NCBI GenBank assembly: GCA_036732005.1 | Contig: DAINDF010000005.1 | Location: forward strand, 1-64,000 | Reading direction: 5' to 3' | Length of the DNA stretch: 64,000 nt | Source: UBA1926 sp036732005 | GTDB taxonomy: Bacteria > Planctomycetota > Phycisphaerae > Phycisphaerales > UBA1924 | Shown: positions 43,774-51,964 of the stretch, piece after piece | Layout: each line of letters starts with the position of its first letter | How positions within the stretch are numbered: position 1 is the first letter of the stretch | The notes under the pieces: generated by a model | The model's database searches: none | What the model was told of the DNA's origin: nothing | Seen by the model: the letters and a program-made list of their open reading frames with translations, nothing else | Program-made: the position numbers and the translations under genes

Positions 43774-45065
43774 TCCGCTTCTTCTCGATCGTGTTCGCGC
43801 CCCTCGCCTGGATCGTCCGTCTTTTCTTCCAGACCGTGCTGCTCGCGCTGGGGCAGGTCTGGGCGAACAAGGTCCGCGCCGTCCTCACCGCCCTGGGCAT
43901 CATCATCGGCACCTTCGCCGTCATCGGCGTGGTCGGCGGGCTCACGGGGATGAAGAACTTCGTGCTCGGCGAGTTCGAGTCCTTCGGCACACGCAAGATG
44001 TGGGTCTGGGGCGAGGTGCCCGACACCCTGCGCTCCACCCTCGCGTGGGACGATGTCCGCATGACCACCTCCGAGGCCGACCTCATCCTCGACAAGGCCC
44101 CCTCCATCGCCACCCTCACCCCCATGTGCTCCACCGCGGAGGAGATCTCCTTCGGCAAGGAGACCAAGCGCGGCGTGCGGACCTACGGCATCTGGCCCGA
44201 GTGGCACGAGATCGAGGACCGGGGCGTCATCTACGGCCGGCCCCTCAGCCGCATCGATGTTGAGGAGCGGCGTCAGGTCTGCCTCATCAACGAGGCGGCC
44301 ATCGAGGAGCTGAACCTCGACCGCGACCCGACGGGGGATTTCCTTCTTGTCGGCAACCGCCGGTTCCTCATCATCGGCGTGCTGGAGACCAAGGAGGTCT
44401 CCGTCATGTTCGGCGGGGGCGAGGCCCGCAGCGAGCTCTACATCCCCTTCGAGACCTCGAAGATGATGAACCCCTACACATGGACCTATCTCATGCTCAT
44501 GCTCGATGAGCCCACCGACACGCGCACCATCGATCAGATCGCCGGCGACGCACGCGCCGAGGTCCGCTTCGTCCTCCGCACCCACCGGGGGCTGCGGGGC
44601 GAGGACGAGGACACCTTCGGCATCGAGGTCATGCAGAACCACATCCAGCAGTTCAACGGCGTCGCCGCCGTCATCGGCGTCATCGCGGTCTGCGTCGTCA
44701 GCATCTCACTCCTCGTCGGCGGCATCGGCATCATGAACATCATGCTTGTCAGCGTCAGCGAACGCACGCGGGAGATCGGCCTGCGCAAGGCCGTCGGCGC
44801 CCGCCCCGTGGTCGTGCTCGTCCAGTTCCTCGTCGAGGCCGTCGTGCTCTGCCTCGTCGGCGGGCTCATCGGCCTGGGGCTGGGCTTCGCCGCGGTCGGC
44901 GCCCTCAAGCATGTCCCCAACATGTCGCTCGACCAGGCCACCGTGCCGCCCTGGGCGGTCACCCTCGCGCTGGGCTTCAGCGCCGCGACCGGCGTGGTCT
45001 TCGGTATGCTCCCCGCGATCAAGGCCGCCCGCCTCAACCCCATCGACGCCCTGCGGCACGAATAG
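43770..45065 (+). CDS. MacB-type ABC transporter permease (FtsX fold)
   Basis: A 431-residue inner-membrane protein with the FtsX/MacB topology: a first transmembrane segment (about residues 32-52), a large periplasmic domain of about 250 residues, and three C-terminal transmembrane segments. SVSERTREIGLRKAVGARP is the classic motif between TM2 and TM3, and AARLNPIDALRHE closes the protein. GTG 43770 overlaps the ATPase stop (GTGA), which indicates translational coupling; GAGGAGGG precedes it. Together with the neighbours it forms a mechanotransmission-type exporter. Confidence 0.95.
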   Translation: MIRFFSIVFAPLAWIVRLFFQTVLLALGQVWANKVRAVLTALGIIIGTFAVIGVVGGLTGMKNFVLGEFESFGTRKMWVWGEVPDTLRSTLAWDDVRMTTSEADLILDKAPSIATLTPMCSTAEEISFGKETKRGVRTYGIWPEWHEIEDRGVIYGRPLSRIDVEERRQVCLINEAAIEELNLDRDPTGDFLLVGNRRFLIIGVLETKEVSVMFGGGEARSELYIPFETSKMMNPYTWTYLMLMLDEPTDTRTIDQIAGDARAEVRFVLRTHRGLRGEDEDTFGIEVMQNHIQQFNGVAAVIGVIAVCVVSISLLVGGIGIMNIMLVSVSERTREIGLRKAVGARPVVVLVQFLVEAVVLCLVGGLIGLGLGFAAVGALKHVPNMSLDQATVPPWAVTLALGFSAATGVVFGMLPAIKAARLNPIDALRHE

Positions 45066-45189
45066 CACACCAACGACCCCGATGAACGACCCCGGACCCC
45101 GAGCGTCGGCCCACACGGACCCCGGAGCGCCGCCGTCCCGACGCATACCTGCACGGATCCTCACCCGTTTGAACCGCGCGAGACCGACC

Positions 45190-46911
45190 ATGACCCATCG
45201 TGCCGCACTCACCTCGACCCTCCTGCTCGCCCCCGTGCTCCTCCCGGGGTGCCAGGGCGGCCCGCTCGGGCGCTCCGAGCGGGATTTCGACCGTCGCGTC
45301 AGCCTCGCCCGCCTCAGGGAAGTCACCCCGCTCCACCTCGAGCAGTCGGGCGCCACGCCCCCGGCCCCGATTACCGACGCATCCGGGCTCGCCGCCCTCC
45401 GCGAGAAATTCGTGGGCGCCGAGCGCGTCGATCTCACGCTCGAGCAGGTCCGGGCGGCGACGCTCGAGAACAACCTCGATCTCGCCGTCTCGCTCGTCAC
45501 CCCGACCATCGACGCCGAGCGCGTCAACGAGGAGCAGGGCCGCTACGAGGCGCTCCTATTTGCCAACGCCCGCTTCGGAGACTTCGACGACGCGACCGCG
45601 CTCGCCACCGAGAGCAACCAGTCCAAGTTCGCCTTCGTGCAGCCCGGCATCCGCGTGCCGCTCCGCACCGGCGGCACCGCCGAGGTCCGCAACTCCTTCA
45701 GCCGATCGCGGACCGACAACCGCTTCGCCCTGCTCAATCCGTCGTACACGAGCGACCTCGAGTTCAGCCTCTCGCACAACCTCCTCCGCGGCGCGGGCCG
45801 CAAGGCCAACTCGTTCGCGCTCCGGATCGCCGACACCAACCGCCAGCAGTCCGAGGCCCGCGCCAAGCTCGACATCATCCGCCAACTCGCCGAGGCCGAC
45901 CGCGCCTACTGGCGCCTCTACGCCGCCAGCCAGGCCCTCGATGTCCGGGCCCGGCAGTACGAGCTCGCCGACCGGCAGCTCGGGCGAGCCAAGCGCCGCT
46001 TCGACGCCGGCGCCGTCGCCGAGGTCGAGGTCGCCCGGGCCGAGTCGGGCCTCGCCGACCGCCTCCGCGACATCGTCGTCGCCCAGAACAGCGTGCTCCT
46101 GGCTCAGCGGGCCCTCAAGCGGCTGATGAACATGCCGGGCCTCGATGTCGACAGCCCCCAGCACCTCGTCGCGATGACCGACCCCGAGCCGCTCTATTAC
46201 GAGCTCGACGGTCAGGTCCTCGCCGACCAGGCTCTCGACGCCCGCATGGAACTGCTCGAACTCGAACTCCAGATCGCCGCCGACGAGGCCGCCGAGGCTC
46301 TCCGCCGCAACGAGGCCCTCCCCCTCCTTTCCGGCTCGCTCACCTACCGCGTCAACGGGCTCGGCGAAGAGTTCACCGAGGCCGTCCGCACCGCCAGCGA
46401 GAACCGATTCGAGGACTGGGAGATCGGCATCAACGCCGAGCTCCCGCTCGGGAACGAGCAGCGCCGCGCCGCCGTCGAGCAGGCCCTGCTCACCCGCCTC
46501 CAGAGGCTCGCCAGCCGCGAGGCCCGGCGGCAGACCGTGCGGCAGGAGGTCCTCGACGCGGTCGACAACATCGACTCGGGCTGGCAGCAGATCCTCGCGG
46601 CGCGGCAGGCCGTCGCCCTGAACGAGCGCACGCTCCGCGCCGAAGAGTCGCTCTTCGACAACGGCCGGTCGACGAGCACCGATGTGCTCGACGCCGACGC
46701 CCGCCTCGCCGACGCCCGCCTCCGGGATATCCAGGCGGTCGTCGAGTACCAGATCGCCCAGGTCGATCTCGCCCTCGCGACGGGCACGCTGCTCGGCGCC
46801 TCGCGCGTGGAGTGGGCCCCCATCGACCCGCGAGACACCCTCGACGGCGGCACGCCCCAGCGCCCCGTGCTCATCGGCTCGTCTGCACCCCAACCCGAGC
46901 CGGCCCCGTAA
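45190..46911 (+). CDS. TolC-like outer-membrane efflux factor
   Basis: A 573-residue protein that would form the outer-membrane duct for the preceding MacAB-type genes. The signal ends in a Cys (LLPGC), so lipid modification is possible. Two outer-membrane-factor repeats are visible: LRAATLENN-like (VRAATLENNLDLAVSLV), LSHNLLRGAGRKAN, AYWRLYAASQALDVRARQY, and in the second half NEQRRAAVEQALLTRLQRLA and DNGRSTSTDVLDADARLADA, the typical equatorial pattern. ATG 45190 directly starts the signal; an in-frame ATG at 45082 would add a Pro-rich tract. Confidence 0.9.
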   Translation: MTHRAALTSTLLLAPVLLPGCQGGPLGRSERDFDRRVSLARLREVTPLHLEQSGATPPAPITDASGLAALREKFVGAERVDLTLEQVRAATLENNLDLAVSLVTPTIDAERVNEEQGRYEALLFANARFGDFDDATALATESNQSKFAFVQPGIRVPLRTGGTAEVRNSFSRSRTDNRFALLNPSYTSDLEFSLSHNLLRGAGRKANSFALRIADTNRQQSEARAKLDIIRQLAEADRAYWRLYAASQALDVRARQYELADRQLGRAKRRFDAGAVAEVEVARAESGLADRLRDIVVAQNSVLLAQRALKRLMNMPGLDVDSPQHLVAMTDPEPLYYELDGQVLADQALDARMELLELELQIAADEAAEALRRNEALPLLSGSLTYRVNGLGEEFTEAVRTASENRFEDWEIGINAELPLGNEQRRAAVEQALLTRLQRLASREARRQTVRQEVLDAVDNIDSGWQQILAARQAVALNERTLRAEESLFDNGRSTSTDVLDADARLADARLRDIQAVVEYQIAQVDLALATGTLLGASRVEWAPIDPRDTLDGGTPQRPVLIGSSAPQPEPAP

Positions 46912-46919
46912 CGCCCGCC

Positions 46920-47393
46920 TCAGGCCCGCGAGTCCAGCCAGATCGTCACGGGCCCGTCGTTCTCCAGACGCACATGCATGTGCGCCCCGAACACGCCCGA
47001 CACCACCGTCACGCCGGGTGAGGCCCCCCGGATCGCCTCCACGATCCGGTCGAACATCGCGCTGGCTTCGCCGGGGGCCTTCGCCGTCGTGAAGTCGGGC
47101 CGACGCTCCTTGTGCGCCCGCCCCGCAACGGTGAAGTTCGGCACCAGCAGCAACCCGGGCTCGCCCGCCGCCGCGAGGTCCAGGAGCGATCGGTTCATCT
47201 TGCCCGCGTCGTCGGGAAAGACCCGCAGCGTGGGGATCTTCCCGACCATCCACGCCAGATCCCGATCCGAGTCGTCCTGCTCGATGCCCAGCAGCGCGAC
47301 CAGCCCGAGCCCGATCGCCGCGTGGGCCCGCTCCGCGCCGCCCTCGTCGACCGCGAGCGACGCGGCCGAGACCCGCTGAATCACGCAACGCAT
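46920..47393 (-). CDS. dtd: D-aminoacyl-tRNA deacylase
   Basis: Removes D-amino acids wrongly attached to tRNA. The 157-residue product has MRCVIQRVSAASLAVD, LVALLGIEQDD, KIPTLRVFPDDAGKMNRSL and the Gly-Pro motif region GVFGAHMHVRLENDGPVT. The catalytic SQFTL signature reads PNFTV here; the functional Phe-Thr is kept but the Ser-Gln pair is replaced by Pro-Asn. Length is normal. The 3' end is 8 bases from the stop of the outer-membrane factor gene. Confidence 0.93.
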   Translation of the reverse strand: MRCVIQRVSAASLAVDEGGAERAHAAIGLGLVALLGIEQDDSDRDLAWMVGKIPTLRVFPDDAGKMNRSLLDLAAAGEPGLLLVPNFTVAGRAHKERRPDFTTAKAPGEASAMFDRIVEAIRGASPGVTVVSGVFGAHMHVRLENDGPVTIWLDSRA

Positions 47394-47426
47394 GGCACCC
47401 TCCCGGCCTCGGCCGCTCCGAACCCA

Positions 47427-47436
47427 AAGATATCCT
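47427..47436. promoter_or_regulatory. Overlapping divergent -10 elements for dtd and the DUF1572 gene
   Basis: Minus-strand TATCTT (47432-47427) and plus-strand TATCCT (47431-47436) overlap by two bases between the divergent starts at 47393 and 47473, so the two promoters may exclude each other. Confidence 0.35.
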
Positions 47437-47472
47437 CAAGCCGAGACGCCGCGGCACACATGGAGTTGGAAA

Positions 47473-48063
47473 GTGGACCACACAACCGCACGGTTCGAGC
47501 ACGGCCTGCCCGGGGGCATCATCGAATCCTGGCGCGCCGTCTTCGCACGCCAGCGCGCGTTCGCCGAGCACGCCTTCGATCAACTCGATGACGCCGGGTT
47601 TTTCTGGGTTCCGGGGCCCGGGCTCAACTCGGTCGCCGTCATCGCCCGGCACCTCGCGGGGAATCTCCTGAGCCGCTGGACCGAGTTCCTTACGACCGAC
47701 GGCGAGAAGCCGTGGCGCGACCGCGACGCGGAGTTCCACGCCCCGGAGCCGTCCGGCGCCGCCCGGGCCTCGATCATGGAAGACTGGGGCCGAGGCTGGG
47801 GGGTGCTCGACGCGACGCTCGGAGCGCTCACCGAGCGGGACCTCGGCGGGCACATCACCATCCGTGGGGCCCCGCACGCCGTGCACGCCGCCGTGGCGCG
47901 GCAACTCGACCATTACGCCTTTCATGTCGGGCAGATCAATGTCATCGCCCGCCTTCGCGTCGGAAGCAAACAGTGGAGGTGGTTCACCCTGCCCCCGGGC
48001 GGCACCGCGGCGTTCAACGAGCGCATGCGAGGCGGTACCCCCGAGCCGGGCCGCGGGGGATGA
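47473..48063 (+). CDS. DUF1572 (DinB-superfamily) protein
   Basis: A 196-residue helical-bundle protein. LNSVAVIARHLAGNLLSRW carries the first His of the site, LTTDGEKPWRDRD the conserved linker, and ARQLDHYAFHVGQINVIARL the later His residues. WRWFTLPPGG closes it, as is typical for DUF1572. Function unknown. GTG 47473 has GGAG upstream; longer frames toward 47392 lack support. Its TGA is directly followed by the TCA (antisense TGA) of the convergent gene, so the two stops form TGATCA. Confidence 0.85.
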   Translation: MDHTTARFEHGLPGGIIESWRAVFARQRAFAEHAFDQLDDAGFFWVPGPGLNSVAVIARHLAGNLLSRWTEFLTTDGEKPWRDRDAEFHAPEPSGAARASIMEDWGRGWGVLDATLGALTERDLGGHITIRGAPHAVHAAVARQLDHYAFHVGQINVIARLRVGSKQWRWFTLPPGGTAAFNERMRGGTPEPGRGG

Positions 48064-50373
48064 TCAAGCCGACTTCTCCTTCGCGGCCTCGGGCTTCTTC
48101 TCTCCGCCGGGGTACTGCACCCGCCCGTGGTAGATGCTCGCCACCGTCTTGGAGATCGACTCGCACACTTTGTGCAGCTCACGAAGCGTGAGGTCGCACT
48201 CGTCGAACTGCCCGTCCATCAGCCGCTTGTTCGCCAGCCCCTGCACCACCGCCTCGATCCTGCTCGGCGTCGGCTCGCGGAGCGACCTCGTCGCGCTCTC
48301 AACCGCGTCGGCCAGCATCAGGATCGCCGCCTCCTTGGTCCGCGGCTTCGGGCCCGGGTAGCGGTAGTCAAACTCCGCCGGGGCCGACCGTTCCTCGTCG
48401 CCGTCCTCGGCCTGCTGGCGGGCCCGGTGGTAGAAGTACTCGACCAGCGTGGTGCCGTGGTGGGCCTCGATGAAATGGTGCAGCGGGCGGGGCAGGCCGT
48501 ACTCGCGGGCAAGCTCCAGCCCGTCCTTGACATGCCCGATGATCACCAGCACGCTCATCGCCGGGCTCAGCCGGTCGTGCTTGTTCGACCCGCCCGATTG
48601 GTTCTCCACGAAGTACTCGGGCTTGGTCATCTTCCCGATGTCGTGGTAGAGCGCCCCGGCGTAGGTCAGCAGCGTGTCCGCGTCGATCGCCGCCGCCGCC
48701 GATTCGGCGATCGTCGCCACATTCAGCGAGTGGTTGTAGGTCCCCGGCGCCCGCTGCTGCAACTCCCGCAGCAACGCCTGCTTGGGGTCCCGCAACTCGA
48801 CCAGCGTCATCCCCGTCGTGATGTTGAACGCCCGCTCCACCGCGGGCAGGATGAACAGCGTCACGCCGCCCACCAGCAACGCCCCGAAGCCCGCCGTCGC
48901 CGCATCCGTGAGGATCTCCACCACACGCGCCGAGTCGAGTGGCAGCGAGGCGAGCCCCGACACGGCCGACGAGACCGCAAGCCCCAGCGCCAGCCACAGC
49001 GACATCCCCACGATGCTCCCCCGGTCGCGGATCTCCGGCAGCGACCAGAGCACGCACGCGATCCCGACGATGTTCACCGCGACGATGTGGTGGGGGGGCG
49101 TCACCGCGAACGAGACGAGCACCGACGCGAGGATCGCGATCAACGCCGCGATCAGGCGGTCGTGCGCCGTGACCAGCAGCACCGCCAGCAACGCCACCGG
49201 CGCCGTCGTCGCCAGCGCGATGAACGACGGGTCCACGATCGTCGCCACCGACGAGACCGCCACCGCGCCCGCCACCAGTCCGGCGATCCACGCGATCCGC
49301 GCGGGCGACGCCACCGAACGCGGCGCGAGCGTCACCATCCCGATCCCCAGCGCCACCGTGCACACGCCCACCAGCAGCCCGATGCCGACCCGACGCCCCC
49401 ACAGCTGAGACGCCGAGGCGTTCACCCGGAACTGCTCGAGTTCCTGCTCATACAGCAGCAACTGCGTCGGCGTGATCACATCGCCCCGCGCGAAGATCGT
49501 CTGCCCCACCGCCCGCTTGTCCACCACCGGCTGCACCTGCGCCGCCGCCGCCTCCTGCCGTTCCTGCGTCGTCGCCGGGTCGTACGCATAGGTCGGCGCC
49601 GACCTCGCCCGCACCACCGACAGCACCGCGTCCGAGAGCGGGGGCTCGAACCCCGCGCTGCGGATCAGCCGCGACGCCTGGTCCCCGAACCCGGCCGCGT
49701 CCTCGAGATTGACCGCCTGGTCCCGCTGGACAAACTCGCTCCAATCGTCCGAGACCAACTCCAGCCGCCGGCTCAGACCCTCCGTGCGCGCGCGCTCCCA
49801 GTCCGCCCGCTCCAGCAGCGGATTGCGGCGCAGCACCTGCCGGAATCGCTCCGCCGCCTCCGCCCAGCCGGTCAGCAACGCCGCGTCCGCCGCGATCGCC
49901 CGCAACGCCGCCTGCTGCTCGGCGGGCAGGTTCTGCACCGCAAATCGACCCGCGACCTCCCCGGTTGCGCCCTCCGCCGAGACCGCCGCCGAGGTCGGCA
50001 GCCGCTCGATCTCGCTCACGATCGTGTTCAGCGAGACATCGATCGCGCGGTAGACCCGCGGCGTCGCCTGCCGGGCGTTCTCGCGGAGTTGGGCCGTCTG
50101 CTGCGCGTTCAGCGCGTCGAACTCGACCCGGACGGTCCGCGTCTCCCGGGCCGTCCGCCCGGCCGCCAACTGGGGTTGCTCCCGGGACCACGCGACGAGC
50201 ACACCCACGAACAGGGCGAACACCACCCCCGTGATCAGGCCCCACCCCGTCGAGGGGTGCTCCGCCAGCCGCGCCAGGCGCTTGGCCAGCGGTTCGGACC
50301 GGCGCTTCCCCCGCTTCGGGCGGGATTTGCCCCCCTTGCCGAGGCGTCCTGATTGAGTCGAAAGTGAGCCCAT
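48064..50373 (-). CDS. pgpH: 7TM-HD phosphodiesterase (PgpH/YqfF family)
   Basis: A 769-residue inner-membrane enzyme. The family hydrolyses cyclic di-AMP in Gram-positive bacteria; in this organism the nucleotide is inferred. It has one N-terminal membrane segment (about 42-62), an extracytoplasmic 7TMR-HDED domain to about 315, seven transmembrane segments (about 325-530), and a cytoplasmic HD domain with YNHSLNVATIAESAAA, YHDIGKMTKPEYF, HDRLSPAMSVLVIIGHVKDG and FIEAHHGTTLVEYFYH. It sits 18 bases downstream of phoH, the usual partner. The third usual member, ybeY, is not present. Confidence 0.94.
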   Translation of the reverse strand: MGSLSTQSGRLGKGGKSRPKRGKRRSEPLAKRLARLAEHPSTGWGLITGVVFALFVGVLVAWSREQPQLAAGRTARETRTVRVEFDALNAQQTAQLRENARQATPRVYRAIDVSLNTIVSEIERLPTSAAVSAEGATGEVAGRFAVQNLPAEQQAALRAIAADAALLTGWAEAAERFRQVLRRNPLLERADWERARTEGLSRRLELVSDDWSEFVQRDQAVNLEDAAGFGDQASRLIRSAGFEPPLSDAVLSVVRARSAPTYAYDPATTQERQEAAAAQVQPVVDKRAVGQTIFARGDVITPTQLLLYEQELEQFRVNASASQLWGRRVGIGLLVGVCTVALGIGMVTLAPRSVASPARIAWIAGLVAGAVAVSSVATIVDPSFIALATTAPVALLAVLLVTAHDRLIAALIAILASVLVSFAVTPPHHIVAVNIVGIACVLWSLPEIRDRGSIVGMSLWLALGLAVSSAVSGLASLPLDSARVVEILTDAATAGFGALLVGGVTLFILPAVERAFNITTGMTLVELRDPKQALLRELQQRAPGTYNHSLNVATIAESAAAAIDADTLLTYAGALYHDIGKMTKPEYFVENQSGGSNKHDRLSPAMSVLVIIGHVKDGLELAREYGLPRPLHHFIEAHHGTTLVEYFYHRARQQAEDGDEERSAPAEFDYRYPGPKPRTKEAAILMLADAVESATRSLREPTPSRIEAVVQGLANKRLMDGQFDECDLTLRELHKVCESISKTVASIYHGRVQYPGGEKKPEAAKEKSA

Positions 50374-50391
50374 AAGTTCCCGGCGGTCTGC

Positions 50392-51483
50392 TCAGCGATC
50401 GGCTCGACCGGGGCCCGGCTTGGGGCGATCCGGATCCGAACCATCATCCTCCAACGCCCGGCGCAACGCCTGCGCGTGCGGCGCCGACCGCTCGTCGTCC
50501 CCGTAGGCCTCGACGATCCGTTGCACGAGTCGGTGACGCACCACATCCCCCCCGGTCAACTGGGCAAACCCCACCCCTGGCACATGGCGCAGGCGACGGA
50601 CCGCGTCGATCAGCCCGCTCTCGGCCGGGTCGGGCAGGTCGATCTGCGTCGTGTCACCGGTGATCACCATCCGGCTCCCATGCCCCATTCGGGTGAGGAA
50701 CATCTTCATCTGCCCGCGGGTCGTGTTCTGCGCCTCGTCAAGAAGGATCACGGCGTTGTTCAGCGTCCGCCCCCGCATGAAGCCCAAGGGGCTGATCTCG
50801 ATGACATCGTTCTCCATGAACCGCCGGATGGTCCCGAAGTCGAGCATATCGTGCAACGCGTCCAGCAGGGGCCTGAGATAGGGGTTGACCTTCTCCTGAA
50901 GATCCCCCGGCAGGAAGCCCAGGCGTTCACCCGCCTCGACCGCCGGCCGCGCCAGCACCACCCGCTGCACCGCCCCGATTCTGAGCATGTGCACCGCGGC
51001 GGCGACCGCGAGGTAGGTCTTGCCCGTGCCCGCGGGCCCGATGCCGAACGCCAGATCGTGGTCCCGGATGGTCTCGAGGTAGCGCTGCTGCCCGGTCGTC
51101 TTGGGCTGCACGGGACGGCCCGCGGAGGTGACATCGAGCCGGCCGTCCCAGGTCACCCGGGGGCGGGTGTCCGCGTCCGGTGCCCCGAACCGGTCACCGG
51201 TGGCGGAGGTGGCCCCGTTGCCGTGCACCGCGCGGGTCGCCTCCTGGGCGATGAGGTCGAGCACGCCCTCCCTCGGGCGGGGCCGGTCGGATTCGCGGAT
51301 CAGCTGCTCGAGGACGGCTCGCGCGACGCCGACCTGGCGATCCTCGCCTCCGATCCGGATGATCCCGTCCCGGGCCGAGAGCGACACCCCGAGCGCTTCG
51401 CGGAGCATTTTCAGGTTACGCTCGGCGGGGCCGACGATGGAGGTCTGGTCAGAACCCGGAGGGACTCGGATCGTGATGTTCAA
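50392..51483 (-). CDS. phoH: PhoH-family ATPase
   Basis: A cytoplasmic P-loop protein associated with RNA metabolism and ribosome maturation via YbeY. The 363-residue product has an N-terminal KH-like region (LREALGVSLSARDGIIRIGG), GPAGTGKT (residues 149-156), GFLPGDLQEKVNPYLRPL, VILLDEAQNTTRGQMKMFL (Walker B) and VITGDTTQIDLPDPAESGL. Length is normal. The start region overlaps the divergent lipoprotein gene by a few bases if the longer start of that gene is used. Co-transcribed with pgpH. Confidence 0.96.
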   Translation of the reverse strand: MNITIRVPPGSDQTSIVGPAERNLKMLREALGVSLSARDGIIRIGGEDRQVGVARAVLEQLIRESDRPRPREGVLDLIAQEATRAVHGNGATSATGDRFGAPDADTRPRVTWDGRLDVTSAGRPVQPKTTGQQRYLETIRDHDLAFGIGPAGTGKTYLAVAAAVHMLRIGAVQRVVLARPAVEAGERLGFLPGDLQEKVNPYLRPLLDALHDMLDFGTIRRFMENDVIEISPLGFMRGRTLNNAVILLDEAQNTTRGQMKMFLTRMGHGSRMVITGDTTQIDLPDPAESGLIDAVRRLRHVPGVGFAQLTGGDVVRHRLVQRIVEAYGDDERSAPHAQALRRALEDDGSDPDRPKPGPGRADR

Positions 51484-51964
51484 AAGGCAAGGCTCCGTCG
51501 GACGCCTCCCGGGCGTCGGGGTGATCCGGCGTCATTCTAGAACGCTTGTTCCGCTGGCCTTGCTGGCAATGGTCGGGTGCCGGGTGCCCCCGCCGGCGGT
51601 GGTGGCGTCGGGGCCCCCCAATCCCGGGCCCTCCACGCGGGAGGTGTCCGGCGACTGGGACGATGTCGAGGCGGTGGTCCGGACCGCCATGCGGCGTTGC
51701 CAGTTCGTCTACGACGGGCGGGTCTACTTCCGGACAGATCCGACGAGCGAGCCGGACATCGTCGAGTACAAGTTGATCATGGTCCGGGGCGATACGGGGC
51801 TGCTCCGGGTGAAACGGGGTCCAGTCGAGGGGATATTGGTGGTCTCGTGCCGCGTGGGGGCCCTCGGGTCGGCCGAGGCCGAGGCGTGCATCCTGGACGA
51901 GGTGGAGTCCCGCCTCGCCCGGCTGCACGGGAGAGATTACGCGCCGCTCGAGGATCTGCCCTGA
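51476..51964 (+). CDS. Small lipoprotein of unknown function
   Basis: A 162-residue protein with signal VPLALLAMVGC, the Cys being a probable lipidation site. The mature part (about 125 residues) has an alternating alpha/beta pattern (VEAVVRTAMRRCQFVYDGR, EYKLIMVRGD, LRVKRGPVEGILVV) with no family recognised. Two starts are possible: ATG 51476, which overlaps the divergent phoH start by 8 bases, and GTG 51521, which gives a normal-length signal without overlap. The 3' end overlaps the convergent phoR by 28 bases. Confidence 0.65.
   Translation: MFKRQGSVGRLPGVGVIRRHSRTLVPLALLAMVGCRVPPPAVVASGPPNPGPSTREVSGDWDDVEAVVRTAMRRCQFVYDGRVYFRTDPTSEPDIVEYKLIMVRGDTGLLRVKRGPVEGILVVSCRVGALGSAEAEACILDEVESRLARLHGRDYAPLEDLP
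51534..51539 (-). promoter_or_regulatory. Candidate -10 element for phoH
   Basis: Minus-strand TAGAAT, 50 bases before the phoH start. It lies inside the 5' part of the divergent lipoprotein gene. Confidence 0.35.

Noticed and set aside
41495..46911. MacAB-type genes as an antibiotic-resistance island
   Set aside because: Base composition, ACGT avoidance and codon use match the surroundings, and no mobility genes are present.
48127..50352. Plus-strand open frame opposite pgpH
   Set aside because: Shadow of a well-identified gene; composition almost all Arg, His, Pro and Asp.
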